Shown piece by piece: positions 1-8,302 of a DNA stretch of 64,000 bases. The notes under the pieces were generated by a model. That model saw only the letters and a program-made list of their open reading frames with translations. It was not told the DNA's origin and searched no databases. This DNA comes from Ruania rhizosphaerae (GTDB taxonomy: Bacteria; Actinomycetota; Actinomycetes; Actinomycetales; Beutenbergiaceae). Location: positions 62,001 through 126,000 of the forward strand of contig NZ_VSMB01000001.1 of NCBI RefSeq assembly GCF_009805705.1. Reading direction: 5' to 3'. Made by a program: the position numbers and the translations under genes. Every line of letters begins with the position of its first letter. Position 1 is the first letter of the stretch.

Positions 1-412
1 GGTACAAGGTCCCGGTGAACCGGTGCGCCTCCACCACAAAGGACCCAGGTACCAGGGTGGTCAACTCAGCAGTCAGGGTGAGGAACAGATCCGATTCCGA
101 ACGCAGCGGCACCCGGATCACGGCCCCGTGCGGGGTCTGGCGCCACCGCAGCGCCCTGATCGCCACCGACACCGAGGCACGCACCACATCCACCAGCAGC
201 CGTCCGGTCAGCAGCACCACCCCGATCAGCGACACCCTGCCCTCGAAACCGACGCGCGGCATCGGGAAGACCCACAGCAGCAGGACGCTCACGAGCACCC
301 CGGTGAGGACGTTGGCGACCGTCAGGTGACCCCAGAGCAGCACCCACACGGCCGTCATCCACACGGCCATCGGCACCCGCTGCAGCCAGTCCCAGCGACC
401 ACGACCACTCAT
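1..412 (-). CDS. mrpE: Na+/H+ antiporter subunit E (MrpE/MnhE), 3' part outside window
   Basis: This is the N-terminal 137 residues of the small MrpE subunit of the multisubunit cation/proton antiporter in the cytoplasmic membrane. It starts at an ATG that overlaps the mrpD stop in an ATGA junction. The visible protein has two closely spaced hydrophobic segments, then a stretch reading VFPMPRVGFEGR and a long soluble region, as is usual for MrpE (about 160-180 aa in full). Gene order (A/B, C, D, E) and the translational coupling support the call more than the sequence alone. The F and G subunit genes are expected just beyond base 1. The reading frame is intact to the window edge. Confidence 0.85.
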   Translation of the reverse strand, partial: MSGRGRWDWLQRVPMAVWMTAVWVLLWGHLTVANVLTGVLVSVLLLWVFPMPRVGFEGRVSLIGVVLLTGRLLVDVVRASVSVAIRALRWRQTPHGAVIRVPLRSESDLFLTLTAELTTLVPGSFVVEAHRFTGTLY

Positions 413-1947
413 GAGTCACCTCCCTGAGCATCCGCGGACTGACCCTCGCCACGACCGTCGTCCACGAGGACCGACGAGATGTAGGGGTCCTGCAGGCGCA
501 AGTCCCGCGCAGCCGCGTCGGTGTAGGAGTACAGCGGCCCCGCGACCAACGCGATCACCACACCGACCGCAGCCAGAACGGCCGTCGGCCCGAACATTCC
601 CCGCGGCACGCTCGCCTCGGGCAACGGTGCCGGCGCCTCCTGCCAGAACGCCTTGTTCCACGCCTTCACCACCGCGTAGAGCGTCAGCAAGGAGGTGGCC
701 AGCCCGACGGCGACCCCCACCAGAGCCAATGGCGTCCCGTCCTCCAGGCCCGCCTGGAGGAGACCTGCCTTGCCGAGGAATCCGCTCATCGGCGGGATCC
801 CCGCCAGGTTCATCGCGGAGACGAAGAACACCACGCCCAACGCGGGGGCCACCTTCGCCAGGCTCCCGAGGCGCACCAGCGAGGTCGTCCCACCCCGCCG
901 CTCGATCAGGCCGGAGACGAGGAACAGCGCGGTCTGCACGGTGATGTGGTGGGCCACGTAGAAGATCGCTGCGGAGAGCCCGACATCGCTGGCCAGCGAG
1001 ATCCCGAAGATCATGAAGCCGATGTGGCTGACCAGGGTGAAGGAGAGCAGACGTTTGATGTCCTCCTGCGCGACAGCCCCAGCGATCCCGACGAGCATGG
1101 TCAGCAGCGCCGCCACCATGAGCACGGTGTCGAGGGTGCCGTCGGTGAACAGCAGCGTCTGGGTGCGGATGATGGCGTAGACGCCGACCTTGGTCAGCAA
1201 ACCGGCGAACACCGCGGTGACCGGGGCTGGTGCGGTCGGGTAGGAGTCCGGCAGCCACGCCGAGAGCGGGAAGATCGCAGCCTTGATGGCGAAGCCCATG
1301 AGCAGCATGATCTGCAGGACGGTCTGCAGACCAGGATCCAGGGCATCGATGCGGTCGGCCAGTTGCGCCAGGTTGAGAGTGCCGGTGGCCCCGTACAGCA
1401 GTGCGATCGAGATCAGGAACAGCAGTGAGGAGAGCAGCGAGACGACCACGTAGATGGCACCGGCCCGGATGCGTTCACCGGTGCCGCCGAGGGTGAGCAG
1501 CACGAAGCTGGCCGCGAGCAGGATCTCGAAGCCGACGTAGAGGTTGAACAGGTCACCGGAGGTGAACGCCATCGCCACCCCGGCGGCGAGGACCAGATAG
1601 GTGGGGTGGTAGATCGCCACCGGCGCACCCTTGGGGCCATCGGCGAGACCCTGGGCCAGGGAGTACAGCAGCACCCCGAGCAGCACGACGGCCGAGACCA
1701 CGAGCATCAACGCCGAGAGCCTGTCGGTGACCACCGCGATCCCGACGGGCGCTGCCCAGCCACCGACGTTCACCACCTGTGGCCCCACGGTGTGGGTGAC
1801 GAAGATCAACGCGACTGCCACGATCAGCACGGCGGTGAGCGCCACCACGGAAATCACACCTTGCACGCGGGAGTGCTTCGCCAGGGCGAGAGCCAACCCG
1901 GCAGCGACGAGCGGGATCACCACCGGGAGCGCGACGAGCCAGGTCAT
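409..1947 (-). CDS. mrpD: Na+/H+ antiporter subunit D (MrpD/MnhD)
   Basis: This 512 aa polytopic membrane protein belongs to the NuoL/M/N proton-pumping family. It has about 14 hydrophobic segments and the family core, including the LLSFTLVSHIGFMIFG segment near the middle and a KAAIFPLSAWLPDSYPTAP segment that carries the conserved lysine. In Mrp complexes this subunit is thought to form one of the proton or sodium channels and acts with subunits A to G. The ATG overlaps the end of mrpC and its TGA overlaps the start of mrpE, so the operon is translationally coupled. Length is normal for the family. I see no frameshift. Confidence 0.93.
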   Translation of the reverse strand: MTWLVALPVVIPLVAAGLALALAKHSRVQGVISVVALTAVLIVAVALIFVTHTVGPQVVNVGGWAAPVGIAVVTDRLSALMLVVSAVVLLGVLLYSLAQGLADGPKGAPVAIYHPTYLVLAAGVAMAFTSGDLFNLYVGFEILLAASFVLLTLGGTGERIRAGAIYVVVSLLSSLLFLISIALLYGATGTLNLAQLADRIDALDPGLQTVLQIMLLMGFAIKAAIFPLSAWLPDSYPTAPAPVTAVFAGLLTKVGVYAIIRTQTLLFTDGTLDTVLMVAALLTMLVGIAGAVAQEDIKRLLSFTLVSHIGFMIFGISLASDVGLSAAIFYVAHHITVQTALFLVSGLIERRGGTTSLVRLGSLAKVAPALGVVFFVSAMNLAGIPPMSGFLGKAGLLQAGLEDGTPLALVGVAVGLATSLLTLYAVVKAWNKAFWQEAPAPLPEASVPRGMFGPTAVLAAVGVVIALVAGPLYSYTDAAARDLRLQDPYISSVLVDDGRGEGQSADAQGGDS

Positions 1948-2486
1948 GTGTTCTCACCCCGGTCGTGCCGCTCGGCCTCGGTGTCGTCGGCCCCCAGCCG
2001 AGGTCCGTGATGAGCGGTCTCCAGGGAGTGCTCTTCCTCGGTCTCGTCCCGGGCCTCGGCGGCCTCGGTGGCGAGGTCGGTGCCCACGTCGTCGGCTCGG
2101 GTGTCTTCCTCGTGCCGGGCGGCGCGACGGGCAATCCTGCGGTCCTCGAGGTCGTCCTGGACTTCGTCGTGACCGTGAAGTTGCCAGGAGCGATAGGCCA
2201 TCGCCAGCACGAAGGCGGTGATCCCCAGGTTGATGACGATCGCTGTCAGCACCATCGCCTGCGGCAGCGGGTCGGCCATCTGGTCCGGCTCAGTGGTCCC
2301 GACCAGCGGCGGCCCGCCAGCAGCGCCACCGGCGATGAGGAAGAGCAGGTTGACCCCGTTGCTGATCAGCGTGATCCCGATGATCACCCGGGAGAGACTC
2401 CGTTCGAGCAGCAGGTACACACCCGAGCCCACCAAGACCCCGACGGCGAGCACCAGCGCCAGGCTCGGGCTCATCTCCACGCCCAT
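1944..2486 (-). CDS. mrpC: Na+/H+ antiporter subunit C (MrpC/MnhC, NuoK-like)
   Basis: The first ~110 residues hold three hydrophobic helices of the NuoK/MrpC type, including the conserved stretch RVIIGITLISNGVNLLFL and then AMVLTAIVINLGITAF. The remaining ~65 residues are highly charged and rich in Asp, Glu, Arg and His, probably a cytoplasmic tail. Such acidic tails are common in actinobacterial MrpC. The gene overlaps mrpA at its start and mrpD at its end by a few bases. It should work only as part of the multisubunit antiporter, in pH and sodium homeostasis. Confidence 0.92.
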   Translation of the reverse strand: MGVEMSPSLALVLAVGVLVGSGVYLLLERSLSRVIIGITLISNGVNLLFLIAGGAAGGPPLVGTTEPDQMADPLPQAMVLTAIVINLGITAFVLAMAYRSWQLHGHDEVQDDLEDRRIARRAARHEEDTRADDVGTDLATEAAEARDETEEEHSLETAHHGPRLGADDTEAERHDRGENT

Positions 2487-5455
2487 CAGTGCTCACCTCC
2501 AGCGTCCACGAGCGGGCGACTGTCGTCGGGACTACTGCGCGGGGAGTCGTGGGCGATGTCCGGTGAGGCGGTGCCCGTGGCCTCGCCCTGCCGGTCGATC
2601 TCGGCGCCGAGCGTGCGCAGCACGTCCAGCATCAGTCCCACCACCACGAGGAACACGCCGATGTCGAAGAACAGTGAGGTGACCAGGTGCATCTCGCCGA
2701 GGATTCCGAGGTCGACGTCGATCTTCACCGACTGCAGCACCACACCCCCGAAGAACAACGGGACCGCACCCGCACCGGCAGAGAGGAACAGCCCGGTGCC
2801 CAGCAGCGCACCCGGCAGGATGGGCGCCGCCTCCCCGAGCTCGTACCGCCCGCCGGCGAGGTAACGGACGGTGAGCGCGATCCCGACGATCAAGCCCGCG
2901 ACGAAGCCACCGCCAGGTGCGTTGTGGCCGGAGAACAGCAGGAACAGCGCGAACACGAGCATGGTGTGGAACAGCAGCCGTGTCGCCACCTCGAAGATCA
3001 CCGACCGCCGGTTCGGGGCGAGGGCGCCGGGACCGGTCAGCCAGGACCGCGCCCGGCGAGGGGCGGTTGCGGTGCCCTGGGCCGGGCGAAGTCTGCTGGC
3101 CGGGTCCTCCAGCTCGCTCGGCCAGACCTGTGCATCGCCGCTACGCCGGTCTCTCATCCGCTCCACCCGTCCGGTCCGGGTACGAGTGCGGGCGAACACC
3201 AGTGAGGCCACACCGGTTGCCGCCACCAGGAGTACGGCGATCTCACCCATCGTGTCCCAGGCGCGGATGTCGACGAGCGTGACATTCACGATGTTCTTGC
3301 CGTATCCGTACTCGTACGCCTCCGTCGGGAAGAGCACCGAGATCGGATCGGCCACCCGGGCCGCCGGAACGATCAGGGCGAGTGCCATCGCCAGCACACC
3401 CACGAGTGCACCCAGTGCCGCCCGCCACCACCGGCTGGACTTGAGCGGCCGGTTGGAGAAGTACGCCGGAAGGCGGCGCAGCACGAGGATGAACACCACC
3501 AGTGCGATGGTCTCCACCAGTGCCTGCGTGAGAGCGAGATCGGGGGCACCGTGCAGGGCGAACAGCACCACCACGCCGTACCCGGTCACGCCGAGCAGCA
3601 CCACGGCCTTGAGCCGCCGCCGGGCCTGCGCCGTCAGGATCGCGCCGATCACGATGATCCCCGCGACCAGCAGCTGGGCGGGGCTGTCGAAGAGCCGCAC
3701 CTGGCCGATCTGCACCCCCGAGCTCCCCAGCGCGATCGCCGCCGACACCACGGTCACCACCAGGATGATCCCGAGATAGCCGGGCAGGGATCCACGCTGA
3801 GTGGCGGAGGTGACGGCCACGGCCGCCCGGTCCAGGCGCCGCATCAGGGTGCGATACCCACGGTCCGCATCCGGGCCGAGAATCACCGCATCCTGCGCGC
3901 GTTCGACCAGCCCACGCGCTGCGAACAGCCCGAGCCCGACGGCGACGATCACCACGGTCAGCGCCAGCGCCGGTCCGATACCACCCCAGAGGGTCAAGTG
4001 CCCCGGCTCCCCGGCCGGGTAGGTGGCCGCGTACCGTTCGAACAACCCCTCCCCCAGCCCTGGGAGCAGTCCGGCACCGAGACCCAGGATGGCGAGGACG
4101 AAACCGGGCACGAACAGTCCCGGAGGCTCCCGGTCCAGCTGGGCGTCGGCCACACCGGGCTTGCGGGCGAAGGCGCCCCACAGGAAGCGCATCCCGTAGG
4201 CGAACGTCAGCACCGAGCCGACCACCACGACGGCGAGGAGTGCACTCTCGTAAGCTCCGCCGTCGTGGGTGAGGGCCTCCAGCACGGCCTCCTTGCCGAC
4301 GTAGCCGGCGAACGGTGGCAGGCCCACCATGGAGAAGGTGGCGAGGAAGCCGGGGATGGCGGCCCCGCGCAGGTTCCGCCCGAGGCCGGAGAGCTGGCGC
4401 AGGTCGCGGGTGCCGGCGGAGGCGTCGATCACGCCGACGGTCAGGAACAGTGCGGCCTTGAACATTGCGTGGGCACCGATGAGCGCCAGGCCCGCGAGCG
4501 CGACAGCCTGGTTCGGCTGCCCGACGAGCAGGATCAGGAAGCCGAGCTGGCTGACGGTGCCGAACGCGAGCAGCAGTTTCAGGTCGTGCTGTTTGAGGGA
4601 GCGGTAGCCGCCGATGAGCATGGTGGCCGAGCCGGTGATCAGGATGATCCAACGCCAGGTGTCCATCTCCGCGAAACCGGGTGCGAGGCGGGCGACGAGA
4701 TAGACGCCGGCCTTCACCATGGCGGCGGCGTGCAGGTAGGCGCTGACCGGCGTGGGTGCGGCCATCGCGCCGGGGAGCCAGAAGTGGAACGGCACGAGCG
4801 CTGATTTGGTGAGCGCGCCCACGAGGATGCAGACGATCGCCACCGTGGCCGCGGTGCCTGCGGGTGGTTCCCTGACGAGCTCGGACAGCGAGAACGAGCC
4901 GCCGGGCATGGCGCCGAGGATGAGGAAGCCGGCGAACATGGCCAGGCCGCCGAACGTCGTCACGATGATCGCCTGCATGCCGGCACGGCGGGCGCCCTTG
5001 CGGGTGAAGTAGTGCCCGATCAGCAGGTAGGAGAAGACCGTGGTCAACTCCCAGAATGTGTACAGAGCGAGGGTGTTGTCGGTGGTGACCAGGCCCAGCA
5101 TGGCACCGGCGAAGCCGATGAAGATGCCGGCGAAGCGGCCCAGGAACTTTGCACCCGTGGCGAAGTACCAGGCGCAGTAGATCATCACGAGGGCGCCGAT
5201 CCCGCCGACCAACAGCACCATCAACCAGGCGAGCACGTCCAGGCGGAAGGTCAGGTGCATGTCCAGCGAATCCACCCACGACACACTCTGGACGGGCACC
5301 TCGCCGGCGAGGACATCGCCCAGACGGGTCAACGCCCAGATGGCGGCGGAGCCGGGCACGAGCGCCAGCGGAAGGAACATCCGCCGGCCGAAACGCGAGA
5401 CCAGCGCCGGGGCAGCGAGAGCCGCGAGCAGGTGCACGGCGATCAGCTGCAGCAC
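2486..5455 (-). CDS. mrpA: Na+/H+ antiporter subunit A with fused MrpB domain
   Basis: This 989 aa protein joins the large NuoL-like MrpA subunit (about residues 1-780) to a C-terminal MrpB-type domain (about 815-960), which contains LFHTMLVFALFLLFSGHNAP followed by more membrane helices. A charged, soluble linker rich in Arg and Pro separates the two. The A/B fusion is known in actinobacteria and explains why no separate mrpB gene lies between A and C. The GTG start is preceded by GGGAG at a good distance. It is the first gene of the operon. A perfect 14 bp inverted repeat lies about 150 bp upstream. Confidence 0.93.
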   Translation of the reverse strand: MLQLIAVHLLAALAAPALVSRFGRRMFLPLALVPGSAAIWALTRLGDVLAGEVPVQSVSWVDSLDMHLTFRLDVLAWLMVLLVGGIGALVMIYCAWYFATGAKFLGRFAGIFIGFAGAMLGLVTTDNTLALYTFWELTTVFSYLLIGHYFTRKGARRAGMQAIIVTTFGGLAMFAGFLILGAMPGGSFSLSELVREPPAGTAATVAIVCILVGALTKSALVPFHFWLPGAMAAPTPVSAYLHAAAMVKAGVYLVARLAPGFAEMDTWRWIILITGSATMLIGGYRSLKQHDLKLLLAFGTVSQLGFLILLVGQPNQAVALAGLALIGAHAMFKAALFLTVGVIDASAGTRDLRQLSGLGRNLRGAAIPGFLATFSMVGLPPFAGYVGKEAVLEALTHDGGAYESALLAVVVVGSVLTFAYGMRFLWGAFARKPGVADAQLDREPPGLFVPGFVLAILGLGAGLLPGLGEGLFERYAATYPAGEPGHLTLWGGIGPALALTVVIVAVGLGLFAARGLVERAQDAVILGPDADRGYRTLMRRLDRAAVAVTSATQRGSLPGYLGIILVVTVVSAAIALGSSGVQIGQVRLFDSPAQLLVAGIIVIGAILTAQARRRLKAVVLLGVTGYGVVVLFALHGAPDLALTQALVETIALVVFILVLRRLPAYFSNRPLKSSRWWRAALGALVGVLAMALALIVPAARVADPISVLFPTEAYEYGYGKNIVNVTLVDIRAWDTMGEIAVLLVAATGVASLVFARTRTRTGRVERMRDRRSGDAQVWPSELEDPASRLRPAQGTATAPRRARSWLTGPGALAPNRRSVIFEVATRLLFHTMLVFALFLLFSGHNAPGGGFVAGLIVGIALTVRYLAGGRYELGEAAPILPGALLGTGLFLSAGAGAVPLFFGGVVLQSVKIDVDLGILGEMHLVTSLFFDIGVFLVVVGLMLDVLRTLGAEIDRQGEATGTASPDIAHDSPRSSPDDSRPLVDAGGEH

Positions 5456-5608
5456 GTCGGCTCCCGGTCAGTCGGCGTGGTCAGGGGCAGGTGGTGCTCG
5501 GATGTGAGGTTGTGGGTGTGCGGCAGCCCCGGCCCGAACGCCGGAGTGGACACCGCGGTTGAACCACCTTATCAATCGGGAGTCGTCACCGATCGGCAGC
5601 CATCTCGG

Positions 5609-5646
5609 CACTCACCTCGATCAAGTGGGCTGGATCGAGGTGAGTG
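5609..5646. terminator. Perfect 14 bp inverted repeat, probable terminator or operator before mrp operon
   Basis: Arms at 5609-5622 and 5633-5646 are exactly complementary (CACTCACCTCGATC and its reverse complement) with a 10-base loop. It lies about 50 bases after the stop of the upstream minus-strand gene and about 150 bases before mrpA. No T-tract follows on either strand. A terminator for the dcd operon is the simplest reading; an operator for the mrp promoter is the alternative. Confidence 0.55.
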
Positions 5647-5692
5647 AGTCCGGAGAGTACGGAGGTGGTTGCCTCGGCCGATGCGCCCTCGC

Positions 5693-6724
5693 CTAGAGCT
5701 GGACGAGGAACTGATCGTCGTCGGTGACCTCACCATCGGTGGCGGTCTGAATCGCCCGGGCCGCAGCCTCGATCCGGGCGCGCGCATCCTCTCGCTGGTC
5801 CAGGACGACCCGCCCGGCCCGATGCTGCTCCAGCGCCACCGGGTCGGCCGGGTACCAGCGCAGGGAGTAGGCGATGGTGCCGGTCGCCGCCCACTCGAGG
5901 CCGGCCAGCACGAGCGGCACCAGCACCTCGGCCTCCACCGAGACTCCGATCGTGCCGCCGTCGGGGTAGGGCGAGACGGCGCCGTAGGCTTCGGTGACCT
6001 GCGGCTCGTTCAGGGCGTGGGCGTCGTAGGCATCGGCCTCGGCGTGCAACCAGGCGCGCTCCCCCTCGTCCAGCTCCCGCACTCCTGGCCGAACGCTGAG
6101 TTGTTCGGCGTTCGAGGGCTGATTCGCCGAGGAACTCAGCGTTCGCGGCGGGTCGGGCTCGGCGAGCAGGCGGACACCGGGGAGGGCTGGCCGGAGCACG
6201 TGTACCAATGCGTCGGGATGCAACCACACGGGCGCGTGCACCACCAGGTCCACACCCGCCGTCGGGGCCGGTTCCAGCACGTGGCCGGTGGAGGTGCGCA
6301 CCACGCCGCCCAGGCGGCGGCCCATCGCGCACAACACCTCGACGGCGGCCCTCTCCATCCCCTCGACGCTCCCCTGCGCGAACGCCGCCAGCAGGCCACC
6401 GACCGCCTGCAACTCCTCCGGGACGGGCCCGCCACGTTCGATCGGGCAGGTCAGAAGATACGCGTGCTCAGCCCAGGCGGGCAGGCCCAACTCGGCCCGG
6501 TCGGCGGCGGTGACCAGGAACGGGCCGGAGAGGTAGGTCTCCTCGTCCAGCTCCAGGACGTCGTCGGCGACCCAGTGCGCCCGGGGGTAGCGGGAGAGGG
6601 CGAGCGCCTCCACCTCCTCGACCGTGACGTCGTCAGGAAGCACCAGCAGATGCCGGGCGAGAGCGGCGGCGAGGTCGAGCGGCGCCGCACTCTCGGGGTG
6701 GCCGGGAGCACCAGTGCTGGCCAT
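5693..6724 (-). CDS. Uncharacterised protein downstream of dcd
   Basis: I do not recognise a family in this 343 aa soluble protein. It is acidic, rich in Ala, Leu, Val and Glu, and has no signal peptide or membrane segment. It begins six bases after the dcd stop, so the two are very probably co-transcribed. Residues around 190-212 (SSSANQPSNAEQLSVR) are encoded by a 64-base palindromic repeat (6087-6150) that recurs at 8303-8367, so this part is probably a later insertion that stayed in frame. The two flanking parts look like normal high-GC coding sequence. Its function is unknown. Confidence 0.75.
   Translation of the reverse strand: MASTGAPGHPESAAPLDLAAALARHLLVLPDDVTVEEVEALALSRYPRAHWVADDVLELDEETYLSGPFLVTAADRAELGLPAWAEHAYLLTCPIERGGPVPEELQAVGGLLAAFAQGSVEGMERAAVEVLCAMGRRLGGVVRTSTGHVLEPAPTAGVDLVVHAPVWLHPDALVHVLRPALPGVRLLAEPDPPRTLSSSANQPSNAEQLSVRPGVRELDEGERAWLHAEADAYDAHALNEPQVTEAYGAVSPYPDGGTIGVSVEAEVLVPLVLAGLEWAATGTIAYSLRWYPADPVALEQHRAGRVVLDQREDARARIEAAARAIQTATDGEVTDDDQFLVQL
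6087..6150. repeat. Palindromic repeat element, copy 1 (inside a coding gene)
   Basis: This 64-base unit starts GGCCGAACGCTGAGTT and shares most of its sequence with 8303-8367. It folds as a two-storey hairpin: an outer perfect 13 bp stem (6090-6102 with 6133-6145) and an inner 6 bp stem (6105-6110 with 6125-6130). It lies inside the gene at 5693-6724 and adds roughly 21 codons without breaking the frame. It behaves like a REP or Rickettsia-type intragenic palindromic element. Confidence 0.75.
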
Positions 6725-6730
6725 GGCGGC

Positions 6731-7312
6731 CTAACCCTCCACCCGGGTACGGTGGAAGTTCTGGTGGGAGCGGGACGCCGTCGGGCCACGCTGGCCCTGG
6801 TAGCGCGAGCCCTGGGCGCCGGAGCCGTACGGGTGCTCGGCCGGACTGGTGAGGCGGAAGTAGCAGAGCTGGCCGATCTTCATCCCCGGCCACAGCGTGA
6901 TCGGCAGGGTGGCCACATTCGACAGCTCCAGCGTGACGTGACCGGAGAAGCCCGGGTCGATGAAGCCGGCGGTGGAATGGGTGAGCAGCCCGAGTCGGCC
7001 GAGGCTGGACTTGCCCTCCAGGCGGGCCGCGATGTCATCGGGGAGGGTGATGAGCTCGTAGGTGGAGCCGAGCACGAACTCGCCCGGGTGCAGCACGAAC
7101 GGCTCGTCGGGGTCGACCTCCACCAGCCGCGTGAGGTCCGGCTGGTCGGCGGCAGGGTCGATCACCGGGTACTTGTGGTTGTCGAAGAGCCGGAAGTAGC
7201 GGTCGAGGCGCACGTCCACACTGGAAGGCTGGATCATGTCGGCGTCGAACGGGTCCAGGCCCACACGGCCGGAGGTCAGTTCGGCCCGGATGTCGCGGTC
7301 GGAGAGCAGCAC
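6731..7312 (-). CDS. dcd: dCTP deaminase (probably bifunctional, dUMP-forming)
   Basis: This enzyme deaminates dCTP and, in the actinobacterial bifunctional form, also hydrolyses the product to dUMP for thymidylate synthesis. The sequence opens with the family start [10 protein letters not shown], has the active-site block GKSSLGRLG (about residues 100-108) and the conserved Glu of HVTLELSN near 129. I chose the GTG at 7312 because it puts this family start at residue 2; another GTG three codons upstream (7321) is possible. The C-terminal tail ends in Gln, Arg and Gly-rich sequence, as in relatives. It is divergent from tRNA-Gly and heads a two-gene operon. Confidence 0.95.
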   Translation of the reverse strand: MLLSDRDIRAELTSGRVGLDPFDADMIQPSSVDVRLDRYFRLFDNHKYPVIDPAADQPDLTRLVEVDPDEPFVLHPGEFVLGSTYELITLPDDIAARLEGKSSLGRLGLLTHSTAGFIDPGFSGHVTLELSNVATLPITLWPGMKIGQLCYFRLTSPAEHPYGSGAQGSRYQGQRGPTASRSHQNFHRTRVEG

Positions 7313-7419
7313 GCAGGCCACGGTAGCCGAGACGGCTGGGCGGTGCGGCTCCCGACTGTGCCGGACACCGGCGGAGATTAGGTATGCTGGTTCCCGCAGT
7401 GGCCCACAAGGCCGCTCGT

Positions 7420-7490
7420 GCGGGTGTAGTTCAATGGTAGAACTTCAGCTTCCCAAGCTGACAGCGCGGGTTCGATTCCCGTCACCCGCT
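7420..7490 (+). tRNA. tRNA-Gly (anticodon CCC)
   Basis: This 71-nt cloverleaf has acceptor arms GCGGGTG and CACCCGC with discriminator T, anticodon stem TCAGC/GCTGA and loop TTCCCAA, giving anticodon CCC at 7452-7454. The T arm is GCGGGTTCGATTCCCGT. CCA is not encoded. A TATGCT hexamer at 7383-7388 may be its -10 element. Its 3' 46 bases are repeated at 8230-8275, marking it as an integration site. Confidence 0.97.
7445..7490. repeat. Probable attachment-site repeat (att copy within intact tRNA-Gly)
   Basis: These 46 bases, from the anticodon stem to the 3' end of tRNA-Gly, match 8230-8275 at 44 positions. Duplication of a tRNA 3' end is the usual trace of site-specific integration by tyrosine recombinases. 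Confidence 0.75.
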
Positions 7491-7497
7491 CACGTTG

Positions 7498-7531
7498 CAC
7501 AGGCCGCCCGACGAAGTCGAGGCGGCCTGTG
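7498..7531 (+). terminator. Terminator after tRNA-Gly
   Basis: An 11 bp GC-rich stem (CACAGGCCGCC at 7498-7508 with 7521-7531) begins eight bases after the tRNA. The 12-base loop can add a small CGA/TCG pairing. No strong T-run follows, which is common in actinobacteria. Confidence 0.7.
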
Positions 7532-7646
7532 TCATGCGGGGAGTCGGGAGGAGAAGCGCACGGTGAGGGACGAACTCGCCGTCACTCATCCAGGCTGCGC
7601 GGGACGACGGGCGCACGCTCCTGCGATGGCCTGGGCCGTGAACACA

Positions 7647-7904
7647 TCAGACTCGCTCGAGGTACTTCTTCCGGGCGGCCTGCGGGCTAACCCCCAGTGC
7701 GACGCCGATCTCGATCCAGGTCAGACCCCGGTGACGGGCTTCGATCACAGCCCTATCCACCATGTCGTTCGCCGCCTGCCGCATCTGGAGGGCTGCACGG
7801 ATGTCCGCTGCATCCGCCCGGTCACGCACTACTGCCGTCTCCGGCTCCAGCGTCTCAAGGCGCTCCAGCGCCTCGGCGTCGGTGAGCCTGTTCTTCGTTG
7901 CCAT
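7647..7904 (-). CDS. Small helix-turn-helix protein, probable antitoxin
   Basis: This 85 aa protein ends with a clear helix-turn-helix (about residues 53-83, LTWIEIGVALGVSPQAARKK), similar to those that recognise DNA in sigma-70 region 4 and small antitoxins. The N-terminal half is helical and charged and could contact a partner. It lies 21 bases downstream of a damaged toxin-like reading frame (7926-8148) in the same direction. Both sit inside the segment bracketed by the tRNA-Gly repeats. A role as antitoxin or autorepressor is inferred from size, fold and neighbour. Confidence 0.7.
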   Translation of the reverse strand: MATKNRLTDAEALERLETLEPETAVVRDRADAADIRAALQMRQAANDMVDRAVIEARHRGLTWIEIGVALGVSPQAARKKYLERV

Positions 7905-7925
7905 CGTTCATCACCACCTCGGTTT

Positions 7926-8148
7926 CTAGGGCCAGTACTTGCGACGCGCAGGCATCGCGTGAATCACCCGCGGATCATCGGCGTCAAGCACGACTCCGAT
8001 CTCCAGCATGTCTCCGTTGCGGGCCGGTCCGATGAACATCGCCACCTCGGCATCACCCTGCTCGGCGTACACACGCACGTAGTTGTCCATCGCATGACGA
8101 GCATCCCTCCGCCACTCCGTGACGCTTGGCGCTGCTCACCAGCCTCAT
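7926..8148 (-). pseudogene. Frameshifted small toxin-like gene
   Basis: The downstream frame reads RHAMDNYVRVY, then MFIGPARNGDMLEIGVVLD, and ends VIHAMPARRKYWP and stop. These are features of small toxin-like proteins often paired with helix-turn-helix partners. No start codon is open before RHAMDN except the internal ATG. In another frame, the ATG at 8148 gives VSSAKRHGVAEG, which is the expected N-terminus of such proteins. The two parts would join with one frameshift near 8104-8110. I therefore read it as a decayed toxin gene. A short functional form starting at the internal ATG remains possible. Confidence 0.55.
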
Positions 8149-8170
8149 CGAGACAATGATAGATACTGTC

Positions 8171-8204
8171 GGCCAGAGAAACAACCTATGTTGTTTCTCT
8201 GGCC
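8171..8204. promoter_or_regulatory. Perfect 15 bp inverted repeat with 4-base loop
   Basis: Arms GGCCAGAGAAACAAC (8171-8185) and its exact complement (8190-8204) surround CTAT. It is A/T-richer than its surroundings. It lies just upstream of the toxin-like frame and 25 bases from the second att copy. It could be a terminator, an operator for the toxin-antitoxin unit, or a recombinase site. Confidence 0.6.
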
Positions 8205-8229
8205 CACTCGGAACCCCGGCCGGAAGGTA

Positions 8230-8275
8230 TCAGCTTCCCAAGCTGACAGCGCGGGCTCGATTCCCGTCACCCACT
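8230..8275. repeat. tRNA-Gly 3'-end remnant (second att copy)
   Basis: This 46-base stretch repeats the anticodon arm and T arm of the tRNA at 7420-7490 with two changes (one T to C, one G to A). There is no 5' half, so it is not a functional tRNA. With 7445-7490 it encloses about 740 bp containing the toxin-antitoxin remnant but no integrase. Confidence 0.8.
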
Positions 8276-8302
8276 CCAGGTGGCCCAGTGACGCAGCCCA
8301 GC

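Noticed and set aside
3243-5279. 678-codon minus-strand open frame within mrpA
   Set aside because: It is an Arg/His/Pro-rich shadow of mrpA in another frame.
8230-8275. Second tRNA-Gly gene
   Set aside because: The acceptor and D-arm half is missing, so it cannot fold as a tRNA.
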